The position numbers and the translations under genes are program-made. A model generated the notes under the pieces. The model ran no database searches. It was given only the letters and a program-made list of their open reading frames with translations, and was not told where the DNA came from. A stretch of 64,000 nucleotides of DNA from Endomychus coccineus. Its lineage: Eukaryota > Arthropoda > Insecta > Coleoptera > Endomychidae. This document shows, one piece after another, positions 55,133 to 64,000 of the stretch (the stretch's first letter is position 1; every line of letters starts with the position of its first letter). The DNA is taken from contig OY294067.1 in the NCBI GenBank assembly GCA_958510875.1, positions 32,104,912 through 32,168,911 on the forward strand, given 5' to 3'.

Positions 55133-56199
55133 AATTCATTTGATGATCATTTGATCCTCGATTATATTAAATGTGGTTTCTCCTAAGATCCGGGTAATTC
55201 AGGTCCTGTTTATCAAGTGTAATAATAATAAGTAATCACGATTTAAATGTACTAATTTCTTTTTAACCAATGTGGTATTCTTCATTTTCTGTACCTGGTA
55301 ATAATGAAAGCACTATCTTACTCACACGAAGTGCTGCAAGACCCCGTACATCATCCAATAGAATTTCTGTGTAATGGAGAAACCAAATCGCGGATCCACA
55401 AAGTAGTGATGTGTGTTGAAGTATGCCTTGTTATATTATTGGTGCATAAATCAAGTATCGAATGATCTGGGGGGTTAAGCGAATGTTGTGCTCTAGGTGT
55501 TCGTTTATGAGATCAACGTCGACACGTTGTGAATTATGTTTATGGACTATGACTAGAACGTTGGCCGAAAGTGCGTGGCAATTCGATTTTATTGGCGAAT
55601 TTGGCCAGACAGAATAAAGTGAGGAGTTCGCACCGTCGCTGCTTCCCGTATACTAACGCATATTCATATTTTATATTTATGAGTTCTTACAGATTCGTTG
55701 CTGTCATATTTGAAACAGCAATTTCTTATTTCTCCTTTCCATTGGTAAGCTTTTGCAGTCGTAAAAATAATTTGACTTGCTAAATTTCCCAGTATTTATA
55801 GTACTATTCGTATTATTTATTAAGAAAATACAAGCAGATTCTCTATGGGATATTGGAAATTTTAATAGTTTTCCGGGTGTTTAAATCAAACTTCAATTTG
55901 TTCTGGTGCATTTCTACGAGCGATGATTTCAATTTACCAAAATATCAAGTGGGGAGGTGTAATACTATTTTATACTATTCTTCGTGAACATATTTTCAAG
56001 AGGGGGATAGATCCACGAATGAAACCTGATAGCTTTTCCTTATTCAATTAATTTTCACTAATAATTCTACTTTCGGTATTTACTAAGTCCGTAAGTTTCG
56101 GAAAAAGTATATTGTGTCCCATTGATGAATCATACTACGTAAATTGAGTTCCACTGATAAAACCATGATTCAATATAATTCTCAGAATATTCTTAGGAA
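55133..56199. other. unassigned region; GC-richer part at 55310-55650
   Basis: No gene recognised. The patch 55310-55650 has more CG-containing sequence than its surroundings. ORF 55571-55783 has no recognisable domain. Confidence 0.35.
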
Positions 56200-57020
56200 T
56201 GAGAGTGTTAAGATTAGCAGGATTACAATATTTGCATTTAATATCAACAAAGTTAGTTTACGTTAGGTTAGGTTAGGTTAGAAACATAGGGGGTACAATG
56301 ACCAATCTCTATTGGTTATTATGAGAGTGTTGCAATTACCGCGATTACAATATAAGTTAGGTTATTAGGTTAGGTTAGTTTACATTAGGATAGGCTAGGT
56401 TAGGTTATGTTCCTGGAAATCAGGAGCCTTCTTCTCTTGTGTGGAGCCTGAAACCGCATCCAAGCGCGTCCTCAGGTGGCGGATAGGTGATGTTGCCAGC
56501 AGGGTCGAGGGTAGGAGTGAAACCAAAAATAGCTCACCCAGACGCTGGATAGATTATGGCTCCAAATGATATTCTCCTGGGAAGAAGGTGATGGATAAAT
56601 GTGGTTGATACGGATGATCCATTTGTTCCCGTTAGATGTAGTAAGTCATACCATCACAGATAATTTACTTAGGCAGACATAAATATGAGCATCAACCATA
56701 TTATGGTACAATACACCGATCGCACAAATAGACAATACAGTCGTTGAATGATAGACTGCCCTTTGGATCTGAAGTATAATGCTCACGCTGTTCTGGAACA
56801 AAGACTAAAGATAGGAGAGGTTTTAGCAGGTATGCTCGTTTTTAGAGTCCTGTACTACCAGGAGGTTAGGTTACAAACAAAGGGGGCATAAGAAACAATC
56901 ATCATTGATTATTTGAATGTTAAGATTAGCGCGACTACAATATTTGCATTCTATATCAAAAAACCTAGGTTAATTTAGATTAGGTTAGGAACAAAGCTGT
57001 ACATAAAGAATCATTATTGG
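56200..57020. repeat. TTAGG-rich dispersed repeat cluster
   Basis: Runs of the insect telomere pentamer occur at about 56258-56282 (GTTAGGTTAGGTTAGGTTAG), 56363-56395 and 56397-56410, and weaker ones near 56872 and 56975. Between them a unit of about 100 bp recurs at least three times, with ACAAAGGGGGTACAA-, GGTTATTATGAGAGTGTT- and GATTACAATATTTGCAT-like blocks (56200-56262, 56276-56360, 56875-57017). A different 450-bp segment at 56411-56870 separates two of the units and shares GAGAGGTTTTAGCAGGTATG with 45541. Confidence 0.7.
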
Positions 57021-57479
57021 TTATTGTACCAATACTTGCGTACAGGTACTACATGCTAATTATCTGACCTGAGCACCAGGTACATACCTGGGAATCAGTT
57101 TACCTAGACCTGAGACTGAATTTACCCACATTGAAAGGCAATTAATAGATGCCGGACTCAATTTGCGTCAACCCAAATTATTAGGTATGCGTCAAATTTC
57201 GAAATTTCTATGGACATACAGAATGATTCATAAGCAATAGCCAAAAATGTAACTGTACGTTCATAAAGCAAGCATAATGATATTTCATTCAATAACAAGA
57301 CGTCTATGTAGTCTGCTCCTTACAGAGATACAGGGTGTATAAGTTAGAAAAATAAAATGCTTTTTCATAGATATAGTCATGAAAATTGGATATTTTTTTG
57401 TAACGGCAAACAATAATGTGTTATTAGACTTGAATCAACTCATATATGTTGCCACGTACTTCATATTGAATAGAGATAA
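57021..57479. other. unassigned region
   Basis: The block TACAGGGTGTATAAGTTAG near 57332 looks like a transposon end, but no partner was found. Confidence 0.35.
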
Positions 57480-58060
57480 TTTTATAACATTACCATACAT
57501 TCCGGAGACCTAAGAGAAAATTAAGAAATGTATGAAAAAGTGTGACATAATTGGTGAGCATAAACCTACTAACTACGTTTTTCGAATCTAAAACATTTAA
57601 AACCTAAAGATAAACAAATCTACACAGTACTTATATAAATTAAATAGTTTAGATTGCGTTGGGATTCATACGGGCATCTGTATAGTATACTTCTTAAAAC
57701 GAAACCTTAGAAAGTTACACCGTCCTTGCCTATAAACATATTGATATTTTACTTGAAGAAACCAATTATCATAAAAGTTCTATGATGAGATGTTTCGCAT
57801 AAAACGTGATGCTGATTCTATGAATCATAGAGCTGATGTACAATCATTGAGTTAACTTTACACAAATTTAAATGATTAAACAGTTGCAAACTCTGACGTA
57901 ATTCTTTATAATATTTAAGCTGTGCATATTTAGGAAGCTGATACAATAAATCTGGGAATTGATGCAGCAAAGAACTTTTCTGTCGTAGTCATAGAAAAAA
58001 AATACGTATGGGTTAATGTGACCTATTTTACAAGAATCTACATAGAAAACAACTGTTATT
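57480..58060 (+). mobile_element. Penelope-like element (lineage 1), strongly decayed
   Basis: Fragments in changing frames follow the copy at 26.8 kb: PYIPET, KIKKCMKKCD, KPTNY, LDCVGIHTGI (the GIY-YIG region) and MFRIKRDADSMNHRADVQSL near 57785-57850. The terminal part keeps GTTAATGTGACCTATTT (58010-58027). The ribozyme position is no longer recognisable. This is the oldest-looking copy. Confidence 0.7.
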
Positions 58061-59087
58061 AAGCATAGCCTGGATATGCACCTACGGCAAATTAATGAAT
58101 TGCTTCTGAGGTAGTTTTCGTGGAATGAAGGACAGCATATCATATAAGAATGCCTTAGTAAACTATTGAGAAGTTGTCAAACTAAGATTGATTTTACTTT
58201 TATTCCTAAAAAATCCCCGTAAATTATAAAATGTGTCGATAAATCGATAAAAAAGCTTGGCCAAAGACAAGCCAGCATCAGTGGGATGATAGAATAATTG
58301 ATGTGACCGAAGTAAGATAGTTCTGATTGATGACACCGTTATCTAGGGTCATGTCCGGCACACTATGACGGGCATATTGAAACTTCCTTCCTGAACGTCT
58401 GCCCGTTAATGCAACTTAATGGATAAAGTCGACCGTCGTGTATTCTATTTCCTTTTCTGGTTCACCATTCAAGTGCTAATTTCAATGATGAATAATAAAT
58501 TGGTATTGTATTTCAAATACACGTAACGTCCTTGGCAAGAGGAGGAAAGAAATATTCAATTGGAACAGCTTGGAAGTATGTACCTAATCATTGTAAAATG
58601 ATTCTTCAATTTGTTTTACAAAATAGTTTTTGATTTTGGGTATTATGATTCACTGATAATATTATTAAATAATGCATGACGTCTCTCCTAGACTTTCTTC
58701 TTACAATACTACAATATTGAAATGAAGCTTCTATAGATTGTAAAGAATAAATCAATAACGTACCACTAATTCAAATTTTCAAACTTTCTAGTTCCTTCAC
58801 TATCCGTAGTACATAAGTGTAAGAAAAGGAAAAGAAGTAATATGAAGATGCCAGTGTTCACTGTGTGTGGAATGTGGTGTAAATATTTAAACTATCAGCA
58901 TGAATGAAAGTTAAAGTAGTGTCAAGTAATGACAATAATATAATATTGATTTTTAGGGTTCCTTTGAGAAATGCAGCATAAGCGAGAAAATAGATAGGAA
59001 TTATGCGACGTTAAATTTTTATTCCAACCACTGCTGACCAGTTTTCAACAAATATTTATGTATATCATGCTCTAGATACGAGGGCGA
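58061..59087. other. unassigned AT-rich region
   Basis: No gene or repeat recognised. Confidence 0.4.
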
Positions 59088-59289
59088 GTTAAAAATAAAA
59101 CAGATGGCGCCAGAATCAAAAATCCCATGTGAAATTTGTGATGTACCATCTAACATTATATTTCACAGACCGGTATGTCATTTAGTTCTGTTTTGACATC
59201 CATCGAAAGCAAGCATTTTTGATTAAACATTATATCTTGCGTGAAAAAAAACATCACGCCAACCATGAGTATCGCTTGCTAAACATTAT

Positions 59290-59303
59290 GGGGGGGGGGG
59301 GGG
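59290..59303 (+). repeat. 14-base G run in the mariner N-terminal region
   Basis: Fourteen consecutive G lie where the family codes for part of the first DNA-binding domain. The length makes both slippage and sequencing error likely. Confidence 0.85.
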
Positions 59304-59602
59304 TATCTCTTCACCATCGATTTGATTGAATCACAAGTGGCTTACTGACTTTTGTTGTGGTAGTACGACCACAAAGGACACCAAAAGTTCTGGTCGTCCA
59401 ACTTAGGTTACAATGCCAGAAATCGTCGAAAAAATCCATGGTATGATATTGGTCGATTGGCGAGTTAAAGTGCAAGAGATTTCTAAGGCTATGGGCATCT
59501 CAACCGAACGTATAAGGAACATTTTGCCTTCAATTGTGAATATGAAAAGCTATCTACCAGATGGGTGCCGCATTTGCTTTCAAGCGCGACCGTGTGACAA
59601 CT

Positions 59603-60229
59603 TCAAAGGAGTGTTTGGCGATGTTCAACAATATTATTATCATCAGCATCATCCTCGTTTACTATACTTTCGACTAAATGCAATTGTTTCGTAATTGGAC
59701 TATAAGCTAATGATATGTTTTGTAGAGATTCAGTGAAGGAGAGTCCATTTTTAATATTCTCAGTATAACAATCTTTACAAATAGGAGCTTTATTTACTTT
59801 ATTAATAATAGAAGGAGAGTTAGAGGGACTGGTTTCATTGCTTTTGACTTTGTCGCACCTTTTTGGCCATGTTTTAAACCACAATTCGTTCGATGCAGGA
59901 TTGTCATGTTCTTGCAACAGCTTCTGCTTGATATCACAGTTATCAATTATGTCTAAATTATCGTTCACGTGATCGTTTTCATGGGAACAATAAGGTAAGC
60001 TTTGGCTTCGAGGATCTTGAGAAGTCGTTTTTTGCAAAAGTTGACGGTATTGGTCCTTGTGACCCATTGACGACAATTTCAAAACATGACAATTATTGAC
60101 AACATCGATTCCGCAGCGCAATAAGGAATCATCTAAGCTAATATCTGAAGAATGAGTAACTTCCTCCTCGACTTTGACCCGAACATTTCTGATAAAGTCA
60201 TCGTAGAAACCACAATCCAACGTTTTCAT
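59603..60229 (-). CDS. intact ORF inside the segment captured by mariner; unknown protein
   Basis: Opposite to the mariner, an open frame of 208 codons starts at the ATG at 60229 (an in-frame TAA lies 3 codons upstream; CTACTAAG/ATGAG nearby could instead be a splice acceptor). It reads MKTLDCGFYDDFIRNVRVKV, EEEVTHSSDISLDDSLLRCG, SHENDHVNDNLDIIDNCDIK, NELWFKTWPKRCDKVK, SPSIINKVNKAPICKDCYTE, GLSFTESLQNISLAYSPITK and QLHLVESIVNEDDADDNN. The final residues from IVEHRQTLL are mariner antisense, so the original coding stretch was cut at about 59632. The protein is acidic, rich in D, N and S, with one CKDC. I do not recognise it. It looks like host exon sequence and not a transposon protein. Confidence 0.55.
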   Translation of the reverse strand: MKTLDCGFYDDFIRNVRVKVEEEVTHSSDISLDDSLLRCGIDVVNNCHVLKLSSMGHKDQYRQLLQKTTSQDPRSQSLPYCSHENDHVNDNLDIIDNCDIKQKLLQEHDNPASNELWFKTWPKRCDKVKSNETSPSNSPSIINKVNKAPICKDCYTENIKNGLSFTESLQNISLAYSPITKQLHLVESIVNEDDADDNNIVEHRQTLL

Positions 60230-60303
60230 CTCATCTTAGTAGAAGATATTTTGACCAAACTTTCACATAACTGGTATATCGGCCAACAAAGTCATGGCGA
60301 CAG
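59632..60303 (-). other. foreign segment within mariner
   Basis: Mariner coding text stops at ATGTTCAACAAT (59620-59631) and resumes with TTTTTTTGGGTTGCACACGG (about 60304). The 672 bp between have no mariner similarity and no obvious target duplication or poly-A. About 170 bp of mariner are missing at the same point. This pattern fits a gap-repair or template-switch capture better than a simple insertion. Confidence 0.75.
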
Positions 60304-60770
60304 TTTTTTTGGGTTGCACACGGTATCGTCCATATCGATTACCTTCAAAAGAGCAGAACAATCATATCATGTAGAGCATTTGGATTCATTCGACGCCGAT
60401 TTGAAGCGAAAGCGGCCGCATTTGGCATGGAAAAGTGCTCTTCCACCAGGACAACGCACCGGCGCACAGGTTCGCAGTGGCAATAGCAAAAGCGCTTGAA
60501 TTGCGCTATTAATTGATTCGCCATCCACCAAATTCTCCAGATTCGGCTCCATGCGATGTTCATCTATTCCCAAACTTGAATAAATGGCTTGGCGGAAAGA
60601 GATTTGGCTACAATGATGAGGTCATCACAAACGCCTATTTTCAAGGATTGCCGAAATCGTATTATTTGGAAGGGATCGAAAATTTAGAAAGACGTTGGAT
60701 GGAGTGTTTCGGTTACATTTAGATTATGTTGAGAAATAAAATAAAGTTTGACCAAATAACATATACATAT

Positions 60771-63279
60771 AGCTATTAGCTAAAATCTGATGCTGTGCTT
60801 CCAGGTGGTGATCAGAATCACAATTCTGCAAAGCGCAATTTGCTGTATCATACATTTTACATTTATCTAATGAATATGTCTTCAAATGATCATTTGCATC
60901 CTTCCAATGATATGTAATAAACTGAATATTGATTCAAAATTTTGCTTCCCACAACTAATTTTATGAAAATCAGGAGCTATGTGTTTCATCCAATTAGAAG
61001 TATACATTAGTTTCTACATCTTACACTGTAAATGACCACATAACAGCCCTCCAGTCCCAGCTTTGGAGAGTATCTCTAGAGGAATTATACCGATGCTTTA
61101 AATCTGCAAAAGCGTATGACATGCTGTTGATTATGAACAGTGATAATTCGATTATGCACTATATAATAACATATTTACTGTCCTGTTCGGGTTTTACAAT
61201 AATTGAAGCACGCCTAATAGCATGAAGCGAATGTCTACAGTGACGTCACAAGCTGTCGATGCGAATAGAATCTCAGTCCCTGCATTTGTGTGTGCAGCGT
61301 GTAGTGTATGGCCAGTGATAATCTCGTGAAAATACTACATTTATTTGGTGAATTGAGCAAAGAAATCGCATAAAATGCAGTGAATAATTTCCGTTTCACC
61401 TAGGTCATAACCCCCATGAACCCTATCCCTCCATCCGCCCTTGAGCAGAACGTCATTCAAACATAAAATAGATAATACGTCAAAGTTCATTGTCATATTT
61501 TTGGAAGTATCCGATAAACATTCTGTATCTTCGCCGCATCCATTAATTCAATTTAGGGCAGCTCAAATATTGATATTGAGGTGATATTTTTATAACTATG
61601 ATAACCATAAAACCAGACTCACTTTATGAAATAAGAGTGGAAGAAATGTATATACCGTGTTTGTAGAGTATAAAACAATAATAAATCACCTAAACCCCAG
61701 CTTAATTTCACGAAGCAATCAATTTCAGGCCGGCAATAAAAATAATATAAACCTGGAGACGTGGTGTCAATTGTATTTTTATGTTTTATTTCATGGGGTA
61801 AAGAAGAACAACACATAAATAAATTTCTCCGCCGCCCGTACAAATACGCCGAGAGTTTGATTACAACACTTTAATTCAATATCGAAGTATGCATAGAATT
61901 TATGCCCTTAAGTAGAGGGAAGCGTCTCAAACTTTTAATCAATTTTCGAAGATTGGAAAAGAATCTGAAAGCATTTCCTCCTGCATTCTATGAAATGCAT
62001 TATAGGTAAATAAATATTGATGTTAAAACGCAAAGTTATAAAATTATTTAAAATTCAATTTTCTATAGTTTAAAGCTCTTAGAAAAGTTCTGATTATATT
62101 TTGCTATACAGGTGAAAGCTCAGTCTCTGTCATTTCAGAGAAGAGTTGTAATTAACAACACGCCTAGTGTTCCTCAATTTTATGTTTTTTAACTTTTAGA
62201 TTCTGTTGATTTTAAACAGTAGGTACGTGGAAACTATTCCAGTTTTATTTAGTTCATAGGGTAAGACTTTCCAATTTTTCATATATTTTAGCACTTCCTC
62301 CAACTGTGGATCCAAACTATACGCAATTGATGTTTTGTAGATCGAGAAACATACACATATCCCATACAAATAAATTTATTTTGAAGTGCGAATACTTGAA
62401 TAACCCTAAACTTTTAGCAAGGTGAATATCAGGAGGTGCATGGATCTTCAAAGATGATACTGTCGATCATTCCTGGCAAAATTCTACCACTAAAACTGTG
62501 AAAACGATGAAAGTGGGTAGCGAAGGTATACTGTACTGCAGGTTTTATTCCTGTTCCCGAACTAATATTTTCTTCGCAAACAAAAGATGTCTATTATCAT
62601 AGCGAAATGAATCGAAACAACATCTCATATTGGTTTGAATTTAATTTTTAACTACACTTTACACATCTACAGTATAACTAAAAGCAACTATATCATCATA
62701 TTGGTAGACATGACAGTTCGGCATAGAATTAATTGACTATATGGAACCACACTAGAAAAAGCACCCCCAGAAATATGAGCAAAGACTATTTGACAAAATG
62801 ATAAACTGAATTTTTTGGTGTTACTCTTAATGTGCAATATTTTAAGGACTAAAATAGTGTTCAAATCACTGGAGTTATATTTAATATTTTAATGTGGCTG
62901 TGCAATAAGCTTAAGTTACAACATCAGAGTTAATACTGACAATGATTTAAAGCCTTATATAGCTTTGAATCTTCTGAATATTTTTTTTAATATTGATTAA
63001 TGAACCTTTTGTAAAAACCAAGATGTAACCGAAATGAATCTTTTCGAAAATGTCTTCTTTCAACATCCACTCGGTTTTCGTTCAGTTATCGAGTGAATTC
63101 AATACCGTGAGTAATGTGTTTTCATTTGGTTCTACAAATTGGATTTGATTTGCATATTTGTTGAAATATGGCACGGCAAAATATACCCAGCCATGGGATA
63201 TTGTTTTAATTGTATTATTTCTTTGATAACTGTCAAAAGTAAAGTTTTATATCATAGTAGAAAGATACAGAATTTCGTT
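60771..63279. other. unassigned AT-rich region
   Basis: A 2.5-kb stretch without recognised coding sequence, repeat partner or RNA gene. A slightly GC-richer part lies at about 61200-61450. Of all gaps this is the longest. Confidence 0.4.
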
Positions 63280-63690
63280 ATGGAACGTTATTTGCCTCAA
63301 GAACGGGCAGAAATTGTTGAATTGTATTTACAAAACTTTTCTTCGATAAATTTAACTCGACGCGCTTTTAGGAGAGCGTATCCCGGTCGAAGAGCTCCAC
63401 ACGGAGAAACAGTAAGTGATGTGAGGCATACTGGAAGACCTCGTTCTGGTCGTTCAAAAGAAAATATTGAGCTTTTCGGGCTTACGTTCACGCAGGACCA
63501 ACAATTTCGACAAGAAGACGTGCGGCACAGTCTGAGCGGACTTTAAGAAGAATTTCGCAGTTAGTCTTTTTCAGGAACTTTTCAACTTGCCCCCGTATGT
63601 CGAAGGAGGCTTCTAGCACTGTTATATATCACTGTTGTAATAACTGTGTTCGTCGTGTTGAAGAAGAGGTATGAATGAGAAAACAAATTT
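63280..63690 (+). pseudogene. Tc1/mariner-group transposase with N- and C-termini joined by internal deletion
   Basis: The ATG at 63280 begins MERYLPQERAEIVELYLQNF, SSINLTRRAFRRAYPGRRAP, then VSDVRHTGRPRSGRSKENIE: the first DNA-binding domain and GRPRS hinge of a transposase group close to the DD41D type. A frameshift near 63485 leads to AGPTISTRRRAAQSERTLRR (second helix-turn-helix). Soon after, STVIYHCCNNCVRRVEEEV and a stop (about 63615-63678) look like the extreme C-terminus of the same protein. The catalytic core is absent. A frame from 63139 extends upstream, but this part is not conserved-looking. Confidence 0.68.
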
Positions 63691-63897
63691 GACTCCCGAA
63701 AAATTTCTATAAGGATGTAATGTTATGAAACACAATATGTTGTCAATTCAAGTACATTTTTAATGACATAAAGCATAATTTGAAATCTATCCATATTTTT
63801 AGCTGTCTGGGGTTACTAAATATATATTACAATGATACATTCAACACACAAAACCGTCCATAAGCGATAAATTGTGTTAACAAGAGGTGGTAACAAT

Positions 63898-64000
63898 ACG
63901 AGGGCAGAGTCAAAAGTCCTTGAAAAATTAAAAAGATGGCGCCACAGTCGATGAGACCATATGATATTTGTGATCTACCATCCTTAAGTAAAACGCATTA
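63898..64000 (+). mobile_element. 5' end of another mariner, running out of the window
   Basis: ACGAGGGCAGAGTCAAAAGT at 63898 and the following AGATGGCGCCACAGTC and ATATTTGTGATCTACCATC correspond to 59088-59165 of the mariner there. The transposase would lie beyond the window end. Confidence 0.7.

Larger units (their letters stand above)
59088..60770 (+). mobile_element. mariner element interrupted by a foreign 0.67-kb segment
   Basis: The 5' end is ACGAGGGCGAGTTAAAAA at 59088, close to the end seen again at 63898. The transposase can be followed in several frames: CGSTTTKDTKSSGRPT (about 59356), MPEIVEKIHGMILVDWRVKV (59413), GISTERIRNILPSI and TSKECLAMFNN to about 59631. Then, after the foreign segment, FWVAHGIVHIDYLQKSRTII (about 60305), LDSFDADLKRKRPHLA, SPDSAPCDVHLFPNLNKWLG and YYLEGIENLERRWMECFGYI. 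About 55-60 codons including the first catalytic Asp are missing at the break. The 3' end is near ATAAAGTTTGACCAAATAA (about 60743-60761). Confidence 0.82.

Noticed and set aside
60345..60573. minus-strand ORFs of 68-72 codons
   Set aside because: They are antisense shadows of the mariner transposase on the plus strand. The same applies to 5536-5766 and 9519-9824 opposite the other mariners.
59088..60770. Reading the 208-codon antisense ORF as a natural part of the mariner
   Set aside because: The other mariners here have no such sequence, and the transposase frame is cut on both sides of it.
1..64000. CRISPR arrays, bacterial operons, prophage or plasmid features
   Set aside because: The tandem arrays lack spacers, and there are no ribosome-binding-site-led gene clusters. 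GT-AG introns and eukaryotic transposons show nuclear eukaryote DNA.
1..64000. tRNA and rRNA genes
   Set aside because: None was recognised by eye. A tRNAscan or Infernal run would be needed to exclude them, so none is claimed.

Overview
This is a 64 kb piece of an AT-rich eukaryotic nuclear genome, very probably from an insect. The evidence is interstitial clusters of the insect telomere pentamer TTAGG (56.2-57.0 kb), many mariner, DD41D, hAT and Penelope-like elements of arthropod type, GT-AG introns, and no operons or bacterial signals. No complete host gene was found. Most identifiable sequence consists of decayed transposable elements, separated by long AT-rich stretches that I cannot assign.

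Layout. 0-1 kb: reverse-oriented end of a Penelope-like element (PLE) interrupted by a non-LTR retrotransposon tail, then a Tc1-like transposase relic. 3-10 kb: three mariner fragments, a decayed PLE and two sets of diverged repeats. 10-13 kb: two decayed non-LTR reverse transcriptases. 14-16 kb: an inverted duplication of a second PLE lineage, and a 27-bp tandem array with a 135-bp higher-order period. 17.4-19.5 kb: an element with long inverted repeats and a non-LTR tail. 20.7-24.7 kb: a PLE carrying a nested non-LTR tail and a nested DD41D element with about 490-bp inverted repeats. 26.4-27.9 kb: the best PLE copy, with a GIY-YIG domain and a well-preserved hammerhead ribozyme motif. 31.2-32.5 kb: a foldback element with 144-bp internal tandem repeats. 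32.6-45.5 kb: non-LTR fragments, a Gypsy fragment, a Helentron-like endonuclease fragment, a hAT relic and an unrecognised coding remnant. 45.9-46.2 kb: the best host-exon candidate, an open 366-bp exon with both splice sites. 46.9-54 kb: a second truncated DD41D copy, PLE lineage 2, two non-LTR copies, a TA-flanked MITE and a Crypton-like tyrosine recombinase relic with a 66-bp intron. 54.8-64 kb: a palindromic PLE terminus, TTAGG clusters, a decayed PLE, a mariner interrupted by a foreign 0.67-kb segment with an intact ORF, an internally deleted transposase gene and the edge of another mariner.

The most interesting signals are two distinct hammerhead ribozyme families in PLE-type termini, both with one extra U after the conserved core; the mariner carrying a foreign ORF; the Crypton-like relic that keeps an intron; the two DD41D copies with complementary defects; and the isolated phase 1-1 exon. 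Assignments come from reading motifs in translated sequence, without database searches. Boundaries are approximate, usually within about 10-30 bp, unless a duplication or perfect repeat defines them.
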